From: Hydrangea macrophylla
Lineage: Eukaryota > Streptophyta > Magnoliopsida > Cornales > Hydrangeaceae
Direction: 5' to 3'
Assembly: GCA_033977485.1 (NCBI GenBank)
Contig: CM066993.1
Span: 33,148,501 to 33,212,500, forward strand
DNA length: 64,000 nucleotides
Position numbers and translations under genes: made by a program. The stretch's first letter is position 1, and each line of letters begins with the position of its first letter. Shown piece after piece: positions 53,701-63,904 of this stretch. The notes beneath the pieces were generated by a model. That model did not search any database. It was not told where the DNA came from and saw only the letters and a program-made list of their open reading frames with translations.

Positions 53701-54781
53701 GAATGAGGCTAAAAGAATGATGGAGGAAATACACGAGGGAGTGTGCGGGCCCCATATGAATGGGCACATGCTAGTAAAAAAGATCATCCGACAAGGGTAT
53801 TATTGGACAACCTTGGACAAAGACTGTTGCGAATATGTCAAAAGGTGTCACAAGTGTCAAATTCATGCAAATCTGATGCACACTCCACCGTCACAGCTTT
53901 ATAGCATGACCACCCCTTGGCCATTTTCTGTATGGGGGATCGATATCATTGGTGAGATAGTTCCCAAGGCTTCCAATGGGCACCGATACATAATCGTGGC
54001 AATCGATTATTTTACAAAATGGGTAGAGGCAGCCTCGTATGCAACTTTGAAAGCCAAGGATGTGGTAAGTTTCATCGAAAAGAACATAATCTGTAGATAT
54101 GGGGTCCCGAATGAATTCATCTCTGATCATGGTAGTCATTTCCAAGGAGAAGTCATCCCGCTGTTAGAAAAATACAAGATCACCCGTCATCAGTCGTCTC
54201 CATATAGGCCTCAGACAAACAGAGCAGTGGAAGCAGCAAATAAAAATGTCAAGGCGATCCTGGGAAAGACGACGGATACGTACAAGGATTGGCATGAAAA
54301 ACTATCGTTTGCCTTATGGGGATACAGGACCTCTGTAAGAACATCTACGGGGGCAACACCGTACTCCTTGGTATATGGGATGGAGGCCGTTCTCCCGGTT
54401 GAAGTAGAAATACCATCTCTAAGGGTCTTGACGGAATGTGAAGTAACCGAGCTAGAATGGATAAAGGCGAGATACGAGGAGTTGATGTTACTTGATGAGA
54501 AAAGGTTGGTGGCAATAAACCACACTCGGGGATACCAGAAAAGGATGGCCCGTGCTTTCAACAAAAAGGTTCACCCAAGGAAGCTTGCTGAGGGTGACCT
54601 GGTCCTCAAAGAACTTAAAGTGCCCGTTTATGACCCCAGAGGAAAATTCAAACCCAACTGGGTCGGTCCATACATCATCAAAACTCTCCTTTCCGGAGGG
54701 GCAGCCTATCTCATGGACCTAGATGGGGTTGAATTTAAGCAACCAATTAACCTCAATCGCCTCAAGAAATATTTTGCTTGA
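50724..54781 (+). pseudogene. pol of element B: reverse transcriptase, two RNase H domains, integrase (stops and a frameshift)
   Basis: After the TAA at 50721 the frame continues with a further stop TAG 50922-50924 and an acidic linker (about 51090-51300). Reverse transcriptase spans about 51730-52440, with DFRDLNKASPKDDFPLPHID and YVDDMIVKS at 52182-52208. One G is missing near 52227 compared with A. TAA 52664-52666 and TGA 52832-52834 (Gln and Arg in A) fall in the RNase H/connection part. From 52835 to 54781 the frame is open: second RNase H with MYFDGAAN, NNTAEYEAC, FGDSNLII and NQLADSL, then integrase with the HHCC region, WGIDIIGEI, ISDHGSHF (DNG in A) and VEAANKN. It ends at TGA, at the same place as the readable end of A. 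Confidence 0.88.
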
Positions 54782-54812
54782 AACCTTTTTTTAAAAAACC
54801 TCCAGATTAGAT

Positions 54813-54855
54813 GAACTACGCTTGACCTGATTCCCGTTAGGGGATACGTAGGCAA
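54813..54855 (+). other. CTACG/CGTAG hairpin motif, B copy 1
   Basis: CTACG at 54816-54820 pairs with CGTAG at 54847-54851; the inner TTCCC and GGGGA pair around GTTA. It lies 35 bases after the pol stop. Confidence 0.65.
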
Positions 54856-54916
54856 CCTATTCGGTTCGGTCAGTAAATAATCGCCTGATTGGCGCTTTCT
54901 TTTGAAGCCTTAAGCC

Positions 54917-54955
54917 GAACTACTCAGGACCTGATACCCACTTGGGGATAAGTAG
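54917..54955 (+). other. CTACG/CGTAG hairpin motif, B copy 2
   Basis: CTAC and GTAG form the outer stem and CCC/GGG the inner one; it is the most degraded copy in B. Confidence 0.5.
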
Positions 54956-55427
54956 GCGGGCCATACCGGCCTTCGGTCCATAAAAATAAAAAAATAAAAT
55001 AAAATAATCCCGTGTCAAACTAGGGGCAAACTCGCGTTCGCCCAGAAACACATCGAAGCCCCAAAACCAGGGGCAAACTTCGTTTGATACCCGAAGAACC
55101 CAGATATTCCTAAAAAAAAAAACCCCGTCTCTGGCTATTAAAATAAGTACTGTAAAAGAACAAACGGAATTCATGGTATAGAATGACTAAAGCTTCAAGC
55201 AAGATTCAAAGTAAAGCAAAGAACCAAGTAAAGGCATTAAAAGGGGGGTGTTCTTCATAAAAGATTAATTAGAAGAGTGAAAGCCCTGATTGAACATGAT
55301 AGAAAGTCTTCCAAAAACATAAAAATCACGTCTCAAAAGCGCAGCGTGAGTAGGCAGGGTCTGTCAGAATGTTTTGTAAATGGCAAGACTTTCCCTGTTT
55401 TCTTCTACTTTATTATGCATATATTTA

Positions 55428-56110
55428 TCAGGCCCGTCTCGTAGCTGAAACTTGAATCTCCCGAAGGTATTCAGCAGTAGGAACGATCGAAGAAAGGGCT
55501 TCCGAAAACGGGGCGGCCATCCTGCTGCGCCAAGCCTCAATAAAAACCTTCGCGACGAAAGGACGCAAAATGGATCCCCTTGTAAAATCAGTCGCGACAA
55601 CCTCAGTAGCATCCTGCAAGAGGCCAAATCGGCGGACCACCCGATCAGGAATGAAAAAAGTAGTAGCATGCAAGCCCGGTAGCCAAACGCCGGGTCGCCC
55701 AGGAAGTCGTACAGCAGTAGAATGACGAATCCACCACGGGCAGACCCAGCAGATATCGCTGTAAGATAAGCCTTGGAGCCAACCAAGCCATGCATCGATA
55801 GAGTGGAACAAGCTGTGAATCTCCATACGATCGTAAGGAAGTGACCCGCAGAGATGGGAAGGGTGTATGAAGAGGTCCAAACTCTCCATAAGCCAAACCT
55901 GCAGAACAAAAGGTGCCTCGGCAGATAATACGGCCCCGGTAGCGTGAGCATGATCCAGCCTATCAAAGTCTCGCCGAAAACCAGCATGACCGCACTCTTC
56001 ATCTCTCTCAAACCACAGGCAATGGGTACGAGAATGTCGGAAGACGACTGAAAGAGAAAATAAGCAAGCATAGCAATCGATAGAGCGCTACGCCGTATAA
56101 TTTGATACCC
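55428..56110 (-). pseudogene. Antisense DUF7745-like relic of element B
   Basis: On the minus strand, two overlapping frames align with the second half of the A protein at 28741-29739. LAYFLFQSSSDI matches HFLFSSTSSDL, then after one frameshift near 55960 come SDICWVCPWW and FFIPDRVVRRFGLLQ (55428-55889). The N-terminal half is absent: the 60-bp array begins at about 56132. So the antisense gene was in the common ancestor of A and B and was cut in B. It is not functional. Confidence 0.72.
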
Positions 56111-56131
56111 GCTGTCGTAAGGATCCCCAAT

Positions 56132-56900
56132 GAGAGTATAACAGATTTATATTCTCGATTTTCGCAACAGATTTGCGTTAACCCTCATTTTGATAGTATA
56201 ACAGATTTATATTCTCGATTCTCACAACGGATTTGCGTTAGCCCTACGTCGATCCTTCGCTTGAGAATATAACGGATTTATATTCTCGATCGTCGTAACG
56301 AATTTACGTCAATCCTTCGCTTGAGAATATAACGGATTTATATTCTCGATCGTCGTAACGAATTTACGTCGATCCTTCGCTTGAGAATAAAATGGATTTA
56401 TATTCTCGATCGCCGTAAAAAATTTACGCCGATCCTTCGCTTGAGAATATAACGGATTTATATTCTCGATCGTCGTAACGAATTTACGTCGATCCTTCGC
56501 TTGAGAATATAACGGATTTATATTCTCGATCGTCGTAACGAATTTACGTCGATCCTTCGCTTGAGAATATAACAGATTTATATTCTCGATCGTCGTAACG
56601 AATTTACGTCGATCCTTTGCTATTTATATTCTCGATCGCCGTAACGAATTTACGTCAATCCTTCGCTTGAGAATATAACGGATTTATATTCTCGATTTTC
56701 GTAACGAATTTACGTCGATCCTTCACTTGAGAATATAACGGATTTATATTCTCGATTTTTGTAACGAATTTACGTCGATCCTTCACTTGAGAATATAACG
56801 GATTTATATTCTCGATTTTCGCAAAAGAATTTGCATTAGCCCTCATTCTGGAATGCAACGGATTTGCATTCTTAGTCTCCGCAACGGATTTGCAGTAACC
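56132..56900. repeat. 60-bp tandem array of paired hairpins in element B
   Basis: Unit length is exactly 60 (copies at 56263, 56323, 56383, 56443, 56503 and 56563, with a shortened one after that). Each unit holds two inverted repeats: GAGAATATAA and TTATATTCTC around CGGAT, then GATCGTCGTAA and TTACGTCGATC around CGAAT with one mismatch. Flanking units are more diverged. Chance minus-strand frames repeat KIENINPLYSQ and are not real proteins. Confidence 0.93.
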
Positions 56901-57320
56901 ATCGTTTTCCAGTCAGAGCAGCTTCCCTAACAAAATTGGCATCGGTCAGAGACTTGGTGACCTCCTTTGACTAACATGTCACGTGATTTGCGTCGTATGA
57001 AAACGTGTTATAGAGTGAGCATAGCGTCAATTCAAGAAAATACTATTGCATAGCATGTGCATCACGACAGGAAAGATGCATTCATCCGTATGATTATTTG
57101 CGCTTGTGTGTCGTCCTTTGCCCGAACTACGTCCTGGTCTGATTCCCGATGGGATACGTAGGCAGCTCACCATTGAGCACGACCAGCACCGACCGTCTCC
57201 GCGAATGTTTTTGCAACGCATTTTATTTTTCCCAAAGTTTGATAGCCCGGTCAAAGGCTTGTCTTCACACAGGCTTCGACATTCACTTGTGATACGCGTT
57301 GCTTCACAAGCTCTGCCGAA
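56901..57320 (+). other. 3' end of the internal region of B
   Basis: No gene. It includes the third CTACG/CGTAG motif (57124-57165) and a conserved 170-base block before the polypurine tract, shared with A and C. Confidence 0.65.
57124..57165 (+). other. CTACG/CGTAG hairpin motif, B copy 3
   Basis: CTACG at 57127-57131 and CGTAG at 57157-57161, with TCCC and GGGA around GAT inside. Confidence 0.65.
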
Positions 57321-57331
57321 GAGGGGCAAAC
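57317..57331 (+). promoter_or_regulatory. Polypurine tract of element B
   Basis: CGAAGAGGGGCAAAC directly precedes the 3' LTR. Confidence 0.8.
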
Positions 57332-60300
57332 TGTAGACACCCCAATTTTGACCGAACTATTAAACTTAGGGGGGATTTACCTCTAGAAATCAATGATGAA
57401 TAATGTCCCTACGATTTTCTTCAAGTTCATCGCTTCGACTTCTAAAAAGCTTCAAGCTCCCAAAACTTGCTCCTAATATCCCTAGATTTGGCCAATCACT
57501 GACCATCTGTCTCGAGCTCACTAGACCATGGGTTACTTTCTAAAAAAAAATAGAATAGATTAAATAATAATAATATTATAATGATATTTTCTAAAAATAA
57601 CATTGTTTCTCATATTTTTAGTTTCAAAAAGAAAAAAAAAAGAAAAGAAAAAAGATACTATTTGGTAACTCATATGATTAATTTAGATTTAAAATGAAAA
57701 ATGTGTCTATACATATATATATACATATATAAGAAAAGGAAAATAATAAAAGAAAGTATCCCATGTGATTTGGAGAGTTAGAGATTCCTTGGCATATTCC
57801 TAATCCAAAGTAAATACCCAAAAAGCCCTTTGTTGGGCACTAATATCTCATGTGCTTTAAAGATGCTCTAGAATGTTCCTTTATTCTAGCCAACTTAAAT
57901 GCCCTTCAAGTTTCTTGGAATTACATAGAAGTGCCAAGGAGAGTTAGAGATGCCATGGAATATTCCTAACCCACCCCAAATTGACCTATCTACCCTTATC
58001 TTAGCCCCTAAGGTAATGAAAGTCTATAAAAAACCCATTTCTCTCATTTTGGGGGAGACACTTGAATTGTATAGAGAAATATTGGGAAAACTTTAGAGGA
58101 AAGAAATATACCAATTATTTTACCCAAATCCCACCAAAACTCCACCCAACCATCAAATCACCATTGAAGGAGCTTGAAGCTTGAGGAAGAAGAAGAGGAA
58201 AAGTTTGAGAAACTCAACATCTCTACAAGTTTTGAGAAGATCTAGAGGTAAAGCCTTCAAATATATATATATATATATATATAATAATTCAATCACAAGT
58301 TCTTAGATCTAGGAACTTTTCACATTTTCAAAACCTCTCTTCTTACCCTATTTCATCACACACCACCAAGAACTTGTGATTGAATCTCATGACATCTCAT
58401 TAATTTGGATCTAATTAATGCCTTGGGTTTGAGATAAATTAGTTTTGAAGAAATTTGTGTTCCTAAATAAAACTTTGATTTCCTTTATTTCTACTTCATT
58501 CATGAGGTTCATGAGATCTTCCATATCTCATTAAAACTCTTTGAGTTTTGATTCCTTAGTTTCCTATGATCTTATGATCCATATGGAGACTAAAATGAAT
58601 CATGATCATAATCTACACATAGTTGGTGAGATACTAGTATCAACTCATGACTAGGATCTCTTTACTATGGATCTTATGGAATTCATACTATATTCCATGG
58701 AGATTAAAGTAGATTTGTTTTTTTTTAGTCTCCAATGACCATCAAATGGTAGGAGAAGTAGTTTAGTTTAAGTTCATCTCTATGGCTTAGACTAATCTCT
58801 TCCTTGGGTTTTGAGAAGTTCTTCATACTTCATCCAAAACTTACATATATGTGTGTCTTTAGCCTCCAATGACCACCAAGTGGTAGGAGTAATGATTTGA
58901 ACTCAAAGTTTTGGTCCATAAGTTTGAGTTCATTGTTCTTTAGATCTTGTGAAGTACATGCCATACTTCATTAAAATCTAAGAGTATATATGTCTCTTAG
59001 TCTTCAATGACCATCAAATGGTAGAAGAAGTAGTTTGGTTTGAGCCCAACTTCATATTTTTAATAGTTAAGGCCAACCAACAAAGTTGAACTAGCAAAAG
59101 GAAAACAGTGGGTTCACAAACTGTTTTTGATCAAAGATTTTTAGTTCGAAATCTAACCGTTGAAATCAAGTGAAACCAACGGGAAAGTGTCAATAATACA
59201 TTGTTTTACCACTGTAATTTTTGTTTTGGTAAGACTTTATGCTTAGAATGGTTTGATCATGAGTTTTGTGAGACAACCACAATCTGTCCAGAATTTCAGA
59301 ACAGTTTCAGAACAGCAAATCGATTTTAAAATTGATAGATCAGAGATCTAACCAAGTTTTCATGACCTCTAATAATTTTTTATAAGAACTGTAATGTGTT
59401 AGGAAGGTTCCCTAAAAAGAATGAAGCAATTCAGATTTGTTTGCTATTTGTAAAAAATCATACAAGATCTCTGGACAGAGAGTTGTAAAATCCTGAGTGA
59501 GGTCTAGTATATTCTGTATTCCCGGAGATCTAACCGTTCAAACCTTGATTTTATTTTTGAGTTAGAAACTAGACTCACAGAGGCATAACATATCCAAAAA
59601 TCATTCAGATCCAATCATTGGAAGTATTTTATTCCTATTTTTGAACATCTGGTCTGCTCTCTGTAATTCATAAAAAACTGCTACTATTTTTGTCTAATCT
59701 TTTTTATTTCAACTCAAATGGTCTCTTAATGTCTTAGGACTCAAACCATGTTTTGAATAATGATAATTTAGGTTAAACCCAGAGGCTTAGGGATCCAAAT
59801 TAGTGAATAAATTCATATCTCATTCTTGTTCATATTCATGCATACATGGTAATATTCATAAGTAGGACTTATCTCTTGTCTTAGTTGAATCTAGTTGAAC
59901 ATGACTTAGGATTAATTACTCTTTGATATTATATCTTGTCTAAGGCATGTGTACTAACCTTTGTTTTGTAGCGCATTTGAGGTACAATTTCTCATCCCTT
60001 CTCTAGTTCAATTCATTTCGTTGATTTTTGAATTGATTTTCGACTCCATGTGCGACACCTTAGCCTAGGTTTTGCCTTATGTGTATATATGTGATAGAGA
60101 CCTTTTCTTAGGATTTTTGTTCTCGCATGCATTGTACGTTTAATATTCGCGGCCGGATCCCGGGTATGTTTTCTAGTTCTCTATTGCATATCATGTTGCT
60201 TGCTACTTGAATTACGTGGCTTATGAATGATATTTTGCCGTTAGTAATTTTACACCATTTCCAACATGCTTGTATTATGTATACCTATATATGTATTAAT

Positions 60301-60571
60301 TGAGGGTATGCTTAGATTATTAATTTGATTAAAAAGGATGTTGAGTAGAGGCCTATCGCGAGATAGGATGAAAGGGGGTGTTTTAGTCCGCCGGGCTCCT
60401 TCCCCTTTCATTCCATAATCCCCGGACCCAGTTTATCTTTGGTTTTGCAAAAGATCAGTTCGCTTAAAAATGGTTTCTTAATTTTCCTTTTAAAAATTAA
60501 GTGGCGACTCGTATTTGATTTTGATGTGAAAAATGTTTTAAAAGTGGGTAAGAAAACCTGCGATATCCACA
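57332..60571 (+). repeat. 3' LTR of element B
   Basis: It is 3,240 bp, starts TGTAGACACCCC and ends GATATCCACA. It differs from the 5' copy by about 30 substitutions by eye plus small gaps, mainly in (TA)n runs. The TATA box is at 58025-58032. Confidence 0.95.
60352..60367 (+). other. LTR hairpin with GCGA loop (B, 3' LTR)
   Basis: Same sequence as 46555-46570. Confidence 0.7.
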
Positions 60572-60576
60572 CACCA
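60572..60576. repeat. Target-site duplication CACCA of element B (right)
   Basis: Matches 43526-43530. Confidence 0.92.
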
Positions 60577-60734
60577 TCACAACACAATGCTAAAGTGATA
60601 GTATAAGAAGAGTCCAAGACTAGGGGCAAAGGTGATTTTGTCTTTTTGACAAAATCGATATGTTTCTTCCAAAAGTCCACAAATGCAGAAAATCATTCTT
60701 TCCAATCAGCTCTGTTCAAATTCTTCAAGTCCAA
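60577..60734 (+). other. Piece of element C right of insertion B
   Basis: Short non-coding stretch with one GACTAGGGGCAAAG segment of the polypurine-like type; no gene. Confidence 0.55.
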
Positions 60735-61270
60735 GGTGACTCTCGAACATGCGTTAGTCCTCAATGGCAGCTTCTCTAAGCATTAGTCCTCAATGGGCTT
60801 CTCTAAGCGTTAGTCCTCAATGGTAGCTTTCCTTCTAAGTGTTAGTCCTCAATGGAAGCTTCTCTTCATAAGCATTAGTCCTTAGTGGTAGCTTCTCTAA
60901 GCATCAGTCCTCAATGGCAGCTTCATAAGCATTATTCCTCAATGACAGCTTCCCTTCATAAGCATTAGTCCTCAAATGTCAGCTTCTCTAAGCATTAGTC
61001 CTCAATGATAGCTTCTCTAAGCATTAGTCCTCAATGGCAGCTTCTCTAAGTGTTAGTCCTCAATGGCAGCTTCTCTAAGCCTTAGTCATTGATGGCAGCT
61101 TCCCTTCATAAGGGTTAGTCCTCAGTGGCAGCTTCTCTAAGCGTTAGTCCTTAATGGCAGCTTTTCATCATAAGCATTAGTCCTCAATGGCAATTTTTTT
61201 TATCCTCGATGGCATCTGTATTAGTCCTCAATGGCAACTTCGCATTTGCGTTAGTCCTCAGTGATTCTTT
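60735..61270. repeat. Tandem array of GTTAGTCCTCAATGGCAGCT units in element C
   Basis: About 15 units of 29-37 bp, varying mainly by presence of CTTCATAAG. CATT and AATG, and AAGC and GCTT, can pair around TAGTCCTC in many units, but weakly. No coding potential. Confidence 0.88.
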
Positions 61271-61279
61271 GAGTCTCGT

Positions 61280-62352
61280 TCAAACTCCCGATTTTGAAAA
61301 TTAAAATTCTTCTGAGTCAAATTGACTCTGATCATATAAATTAAAATTTTTGTTGAGTCAAATTGACTCCGATATTGAATTTGAGATTCTTGTTGAGTCA
61401 AATTGACTCTGGTTTTGGAAATTTGAAATTTCTTGTTGAATTGGCACCAGTTTTGTGAATTAAAATTTCTTGTTGAATTGACTCCGATTTTGAAATCTGA
61501 ATTTTGTTGAGTCTGATTGACTCTTGATTTTAGAAATCGATTTGAATTGAGTTTGATTAACTCCCAATTTTGTGAAATGAAAATTCTTCGAGTCTAATTG
61601 ACTCCCAATTTTGTGAAACAGGAGTTATTGAGTCCAATCGACTCCCAATTTTGTGAAATAGAATTATTTGAGTCCAATTGACTTTTGAGTTGGTGAAATT
61701 AAATTTGTCTGAGTCTGATTGACTCCCAATTTTGGAACTTGATTTGAATTGAATTGAGTCTGATTGACTCCCAATTTCAAAAATTGAAGAGAATTGAATT
61801 GAATTCTGTCTGACTGACTCCCAATTTCAAAAATTGAATTGATTTAAGTTGAATAGAGTGCGATTGACTCCTAATTTAAAAAAAATAAATTGAATTAGGT
61901 TGAATTAAGTCTGATTGACTCCCAATTTCAAAAACTGAAGAGAATTAAATTGAATTGAGTCTAATTGACTCCCAATTTAAAAAATTGAATTGATTTGAGT
62001 TGAATAGAGTCTGATTGACTCCCAATTTCAAAAAAAAATTTGAAGAGAATTGAATTGATTTGAGTATGATTAACTCCCAATTTAAAAAATTGAATTGATT
62101 TAAGTTGAATTGAGTCATTGACTCCCAATTTCAAACGTTGAAGAGAATTGAATTGAATTGAGTCTGACTGACTTCCAATTTCAAGAATTTAATTGATTTA
62201 ACTTGGATTGAGTCTGATTGACTCTCGATTTTAGGAAAGTGAGTTGAAGTGAGTCTGATTGACTCCTGATTTTAGGAAAGTGAAATGAATTGAGTCTGAT
62301 TGACTCTCGATCATAGAAATTTGAGTAGATTGAGTTTGGTTGACTCCCGATC
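61280..62352. repeat. Degenerate GAGTC-N5-GACTC array (right copy)
   Basis: Collinear with 7365-8440, same unit order and same flanking array. Each unit keeps the GAGTC/GACTC dyad, with loops TGATT, TGACT or AAATT. Confidence 0.85.
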
Positions 62353-62359
62353 TCAAAAG

Positions 62360-63400
62360 TGTGGGGAAATAATGGATTTTTGTTCTCAGCCTTTATAATG
62401 GATTTGCGTTGACCTATTTGGGAGTGTAACGAAATTGCATTCTCGATCTTCATAATGGATTTACGTTGATTTGGGGACATAACAGATTTATGTTCTTTGT
62501 CCTTGTAATAGATTTACATTGACCTATATGGGAATATAATGGATTTATATTCTCCGTCCTCGCAATGGATTTGTATAAATCAAAAGTTGGGAATGTAACA
62601 GATTTACAATCTCGATCCTCGCAACGGATTTGCATTGATCAAAAGTTAGGAATGTAATAGATTCATATTCTTGGTCCTCGCAACGGATTTGCATTGATCA
62701 AAAGTTGGGAATATAACAGATTTGCATTCTCGATCTTCGTAACGATTTTGTGTTGATCAAAAGTTAGGGGTGTAACGGATTTGCATCCTCGGTCCTCATA
62801 ATGGATTTACGTTGACCTGCTTTGGGAATGTAACGGATTTGCATTCTCAACCCTCATAACGGACTTGCGTTGGCCTATTTGAGGATATAACGAATTTATA
62901 TTCTCGATCCTCGCAACGTATTTGCGTTGATCAAAAGTTGGGGGTGTAATGGATTTGCATCCTCGGTCCTCGTAATAGATTTACGTTGACCTATTTTGGG
63001 AATGTAACGGATTTGCATTCTCGGCCCTCGTAATGGACTTGCGTTGGCCTGTGTGAGGATATAACGTATTTATATTCTCGATCCTCATAATGGATTTGTG
63101 TTGATCAAAAGTTGGGGATGTAACTGATTTGCATCCTTGGTCCTCATAACGTATTTACATTGACCTATTTTGGGAATGTAACAGACTTGCAGTCTCGCCC
63201 TCGTAACGAACTTGCATTGGCCCGTTTGAGGATATAACGGGTTTATATTCTTGATCCTCGCAATGGATTTGCATTGATCAAAAGTTGGGGGTATAACGGA
63301 TTTGCATCCTCAATCCTCATAATGGATTTACATTGATCTGTTTTTGGAATGTAACGGACTTGCATTCTTGGTCCTCGCAATGAATTTGCATTGGTCAAAT
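62360..63400. repeat. CGGAT-loop inverted-repeat array (right copy)
   Basis: Collinear with 8441-9575. About 60-bp units with paired dyads such as GAATGTAA/TTGCATTC around CGGAT and CGTAA/TTGCG around CGGAT, related to the array of B. Confidence 0.85.
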
Positions 63401-63888
63401 TTCCTAATAAGTGATATCTTCTTGGTCTTTGCAACAAAATTGCATTGACCAAGTTTTTAGTCATTCTCAGTCCTTTCAAAGGACTTACATCAAACAACCT
63501 TTGGTAATTATCTCTGGTTATCACATCATTCATCATATATCATGTAGAAAAAAACATGAAATAGGGTAAGCATAACACTAGCATGACCAGATTCATTTCC
63601 ACTTCTTCTTGAGCATGGCCTGAGCATATGCATCACGATAAGGATAGGTGCATTCATCCATATGATTGCTTGTGCCTAGGTGTTGCCCCTTTACCTGAAC
63701 AATGTCCTGGTCTGATTCCTATTGGAATACGTAGGCAGCTCACCATTGATCATGACCATCACTGACCATCTTTGCGCTAGTTCTTGCAACACATATTGTT
63801 TTTACCTGAATTCGACAAGTTTGGTCAAAGGCTTATCTTCACACAGGCTTCGACATTCACTTGTGATATGTGTGCCTCACAAGCTCTG
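63401..63888 (+). other. 3' end of the internal region of element C
   Basis: No gene. It matches 56950-57315 of B, including TACGTAGGCAGCTCACCATT and the third CTACG-type motif (63697-63736), where the outer stem is weakened but the inner ATTCC/GGAAT stem is perfect. Confidence 0.7.
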
Positions 63889-63904
63889 CCGAAAAGGGGC
63901 AAAC
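63889..63904 (+). promoter_or_regulatory. Polypurine tract of element C
   Basis: CCGAAAAGGGGCAAAC directly before the 3' LTR. Confidence 0.78.

Larger units (their letters stand above)
54782..55363 (+). other. Post-pol structured region of element B
   Basis: No gene. It has CTACG/CGTAG motifs at 54813-54855 and 54917-54955 and GGGGCAAAC repeats at 55023 and 55071, as in A. Confidence 0.65.
43531..60571 (+). mobile_element. Element B: Ty3/gypsy Tat-lineage retrotransposon, 17.0 kb
   Basis: Complete structure: LTRs of 3,244 and 3,240 bp that differ at about 1% of sites by eye, primer-binding site, leader, gag-pro-pol, post-pol region with an antisense relic and a 60-bp array, polypurine tract and a 5-bp duplication. 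The Gag-protease frame is open; the rest of pol has four stops and a frameshift. It inserted into the older element C. Confidence 0.96.

Noticed and set aside
56655..56858. Minus-strand frame repeating KIENINPLYSQVKDRRKF
   Set aside because: A 60-bp unit is divisible by three and so gives a repeating peptide; it is an artefact of the array.
60735..61270. Relation between the GTCCTCAAT repeat unit of C and the ATTGAGGAC hairpin of element E (they are reverse complements)
   Set aside because: Only nine bases are shared, in opposite orientation and different contexts; chance is a sufficient explanation.
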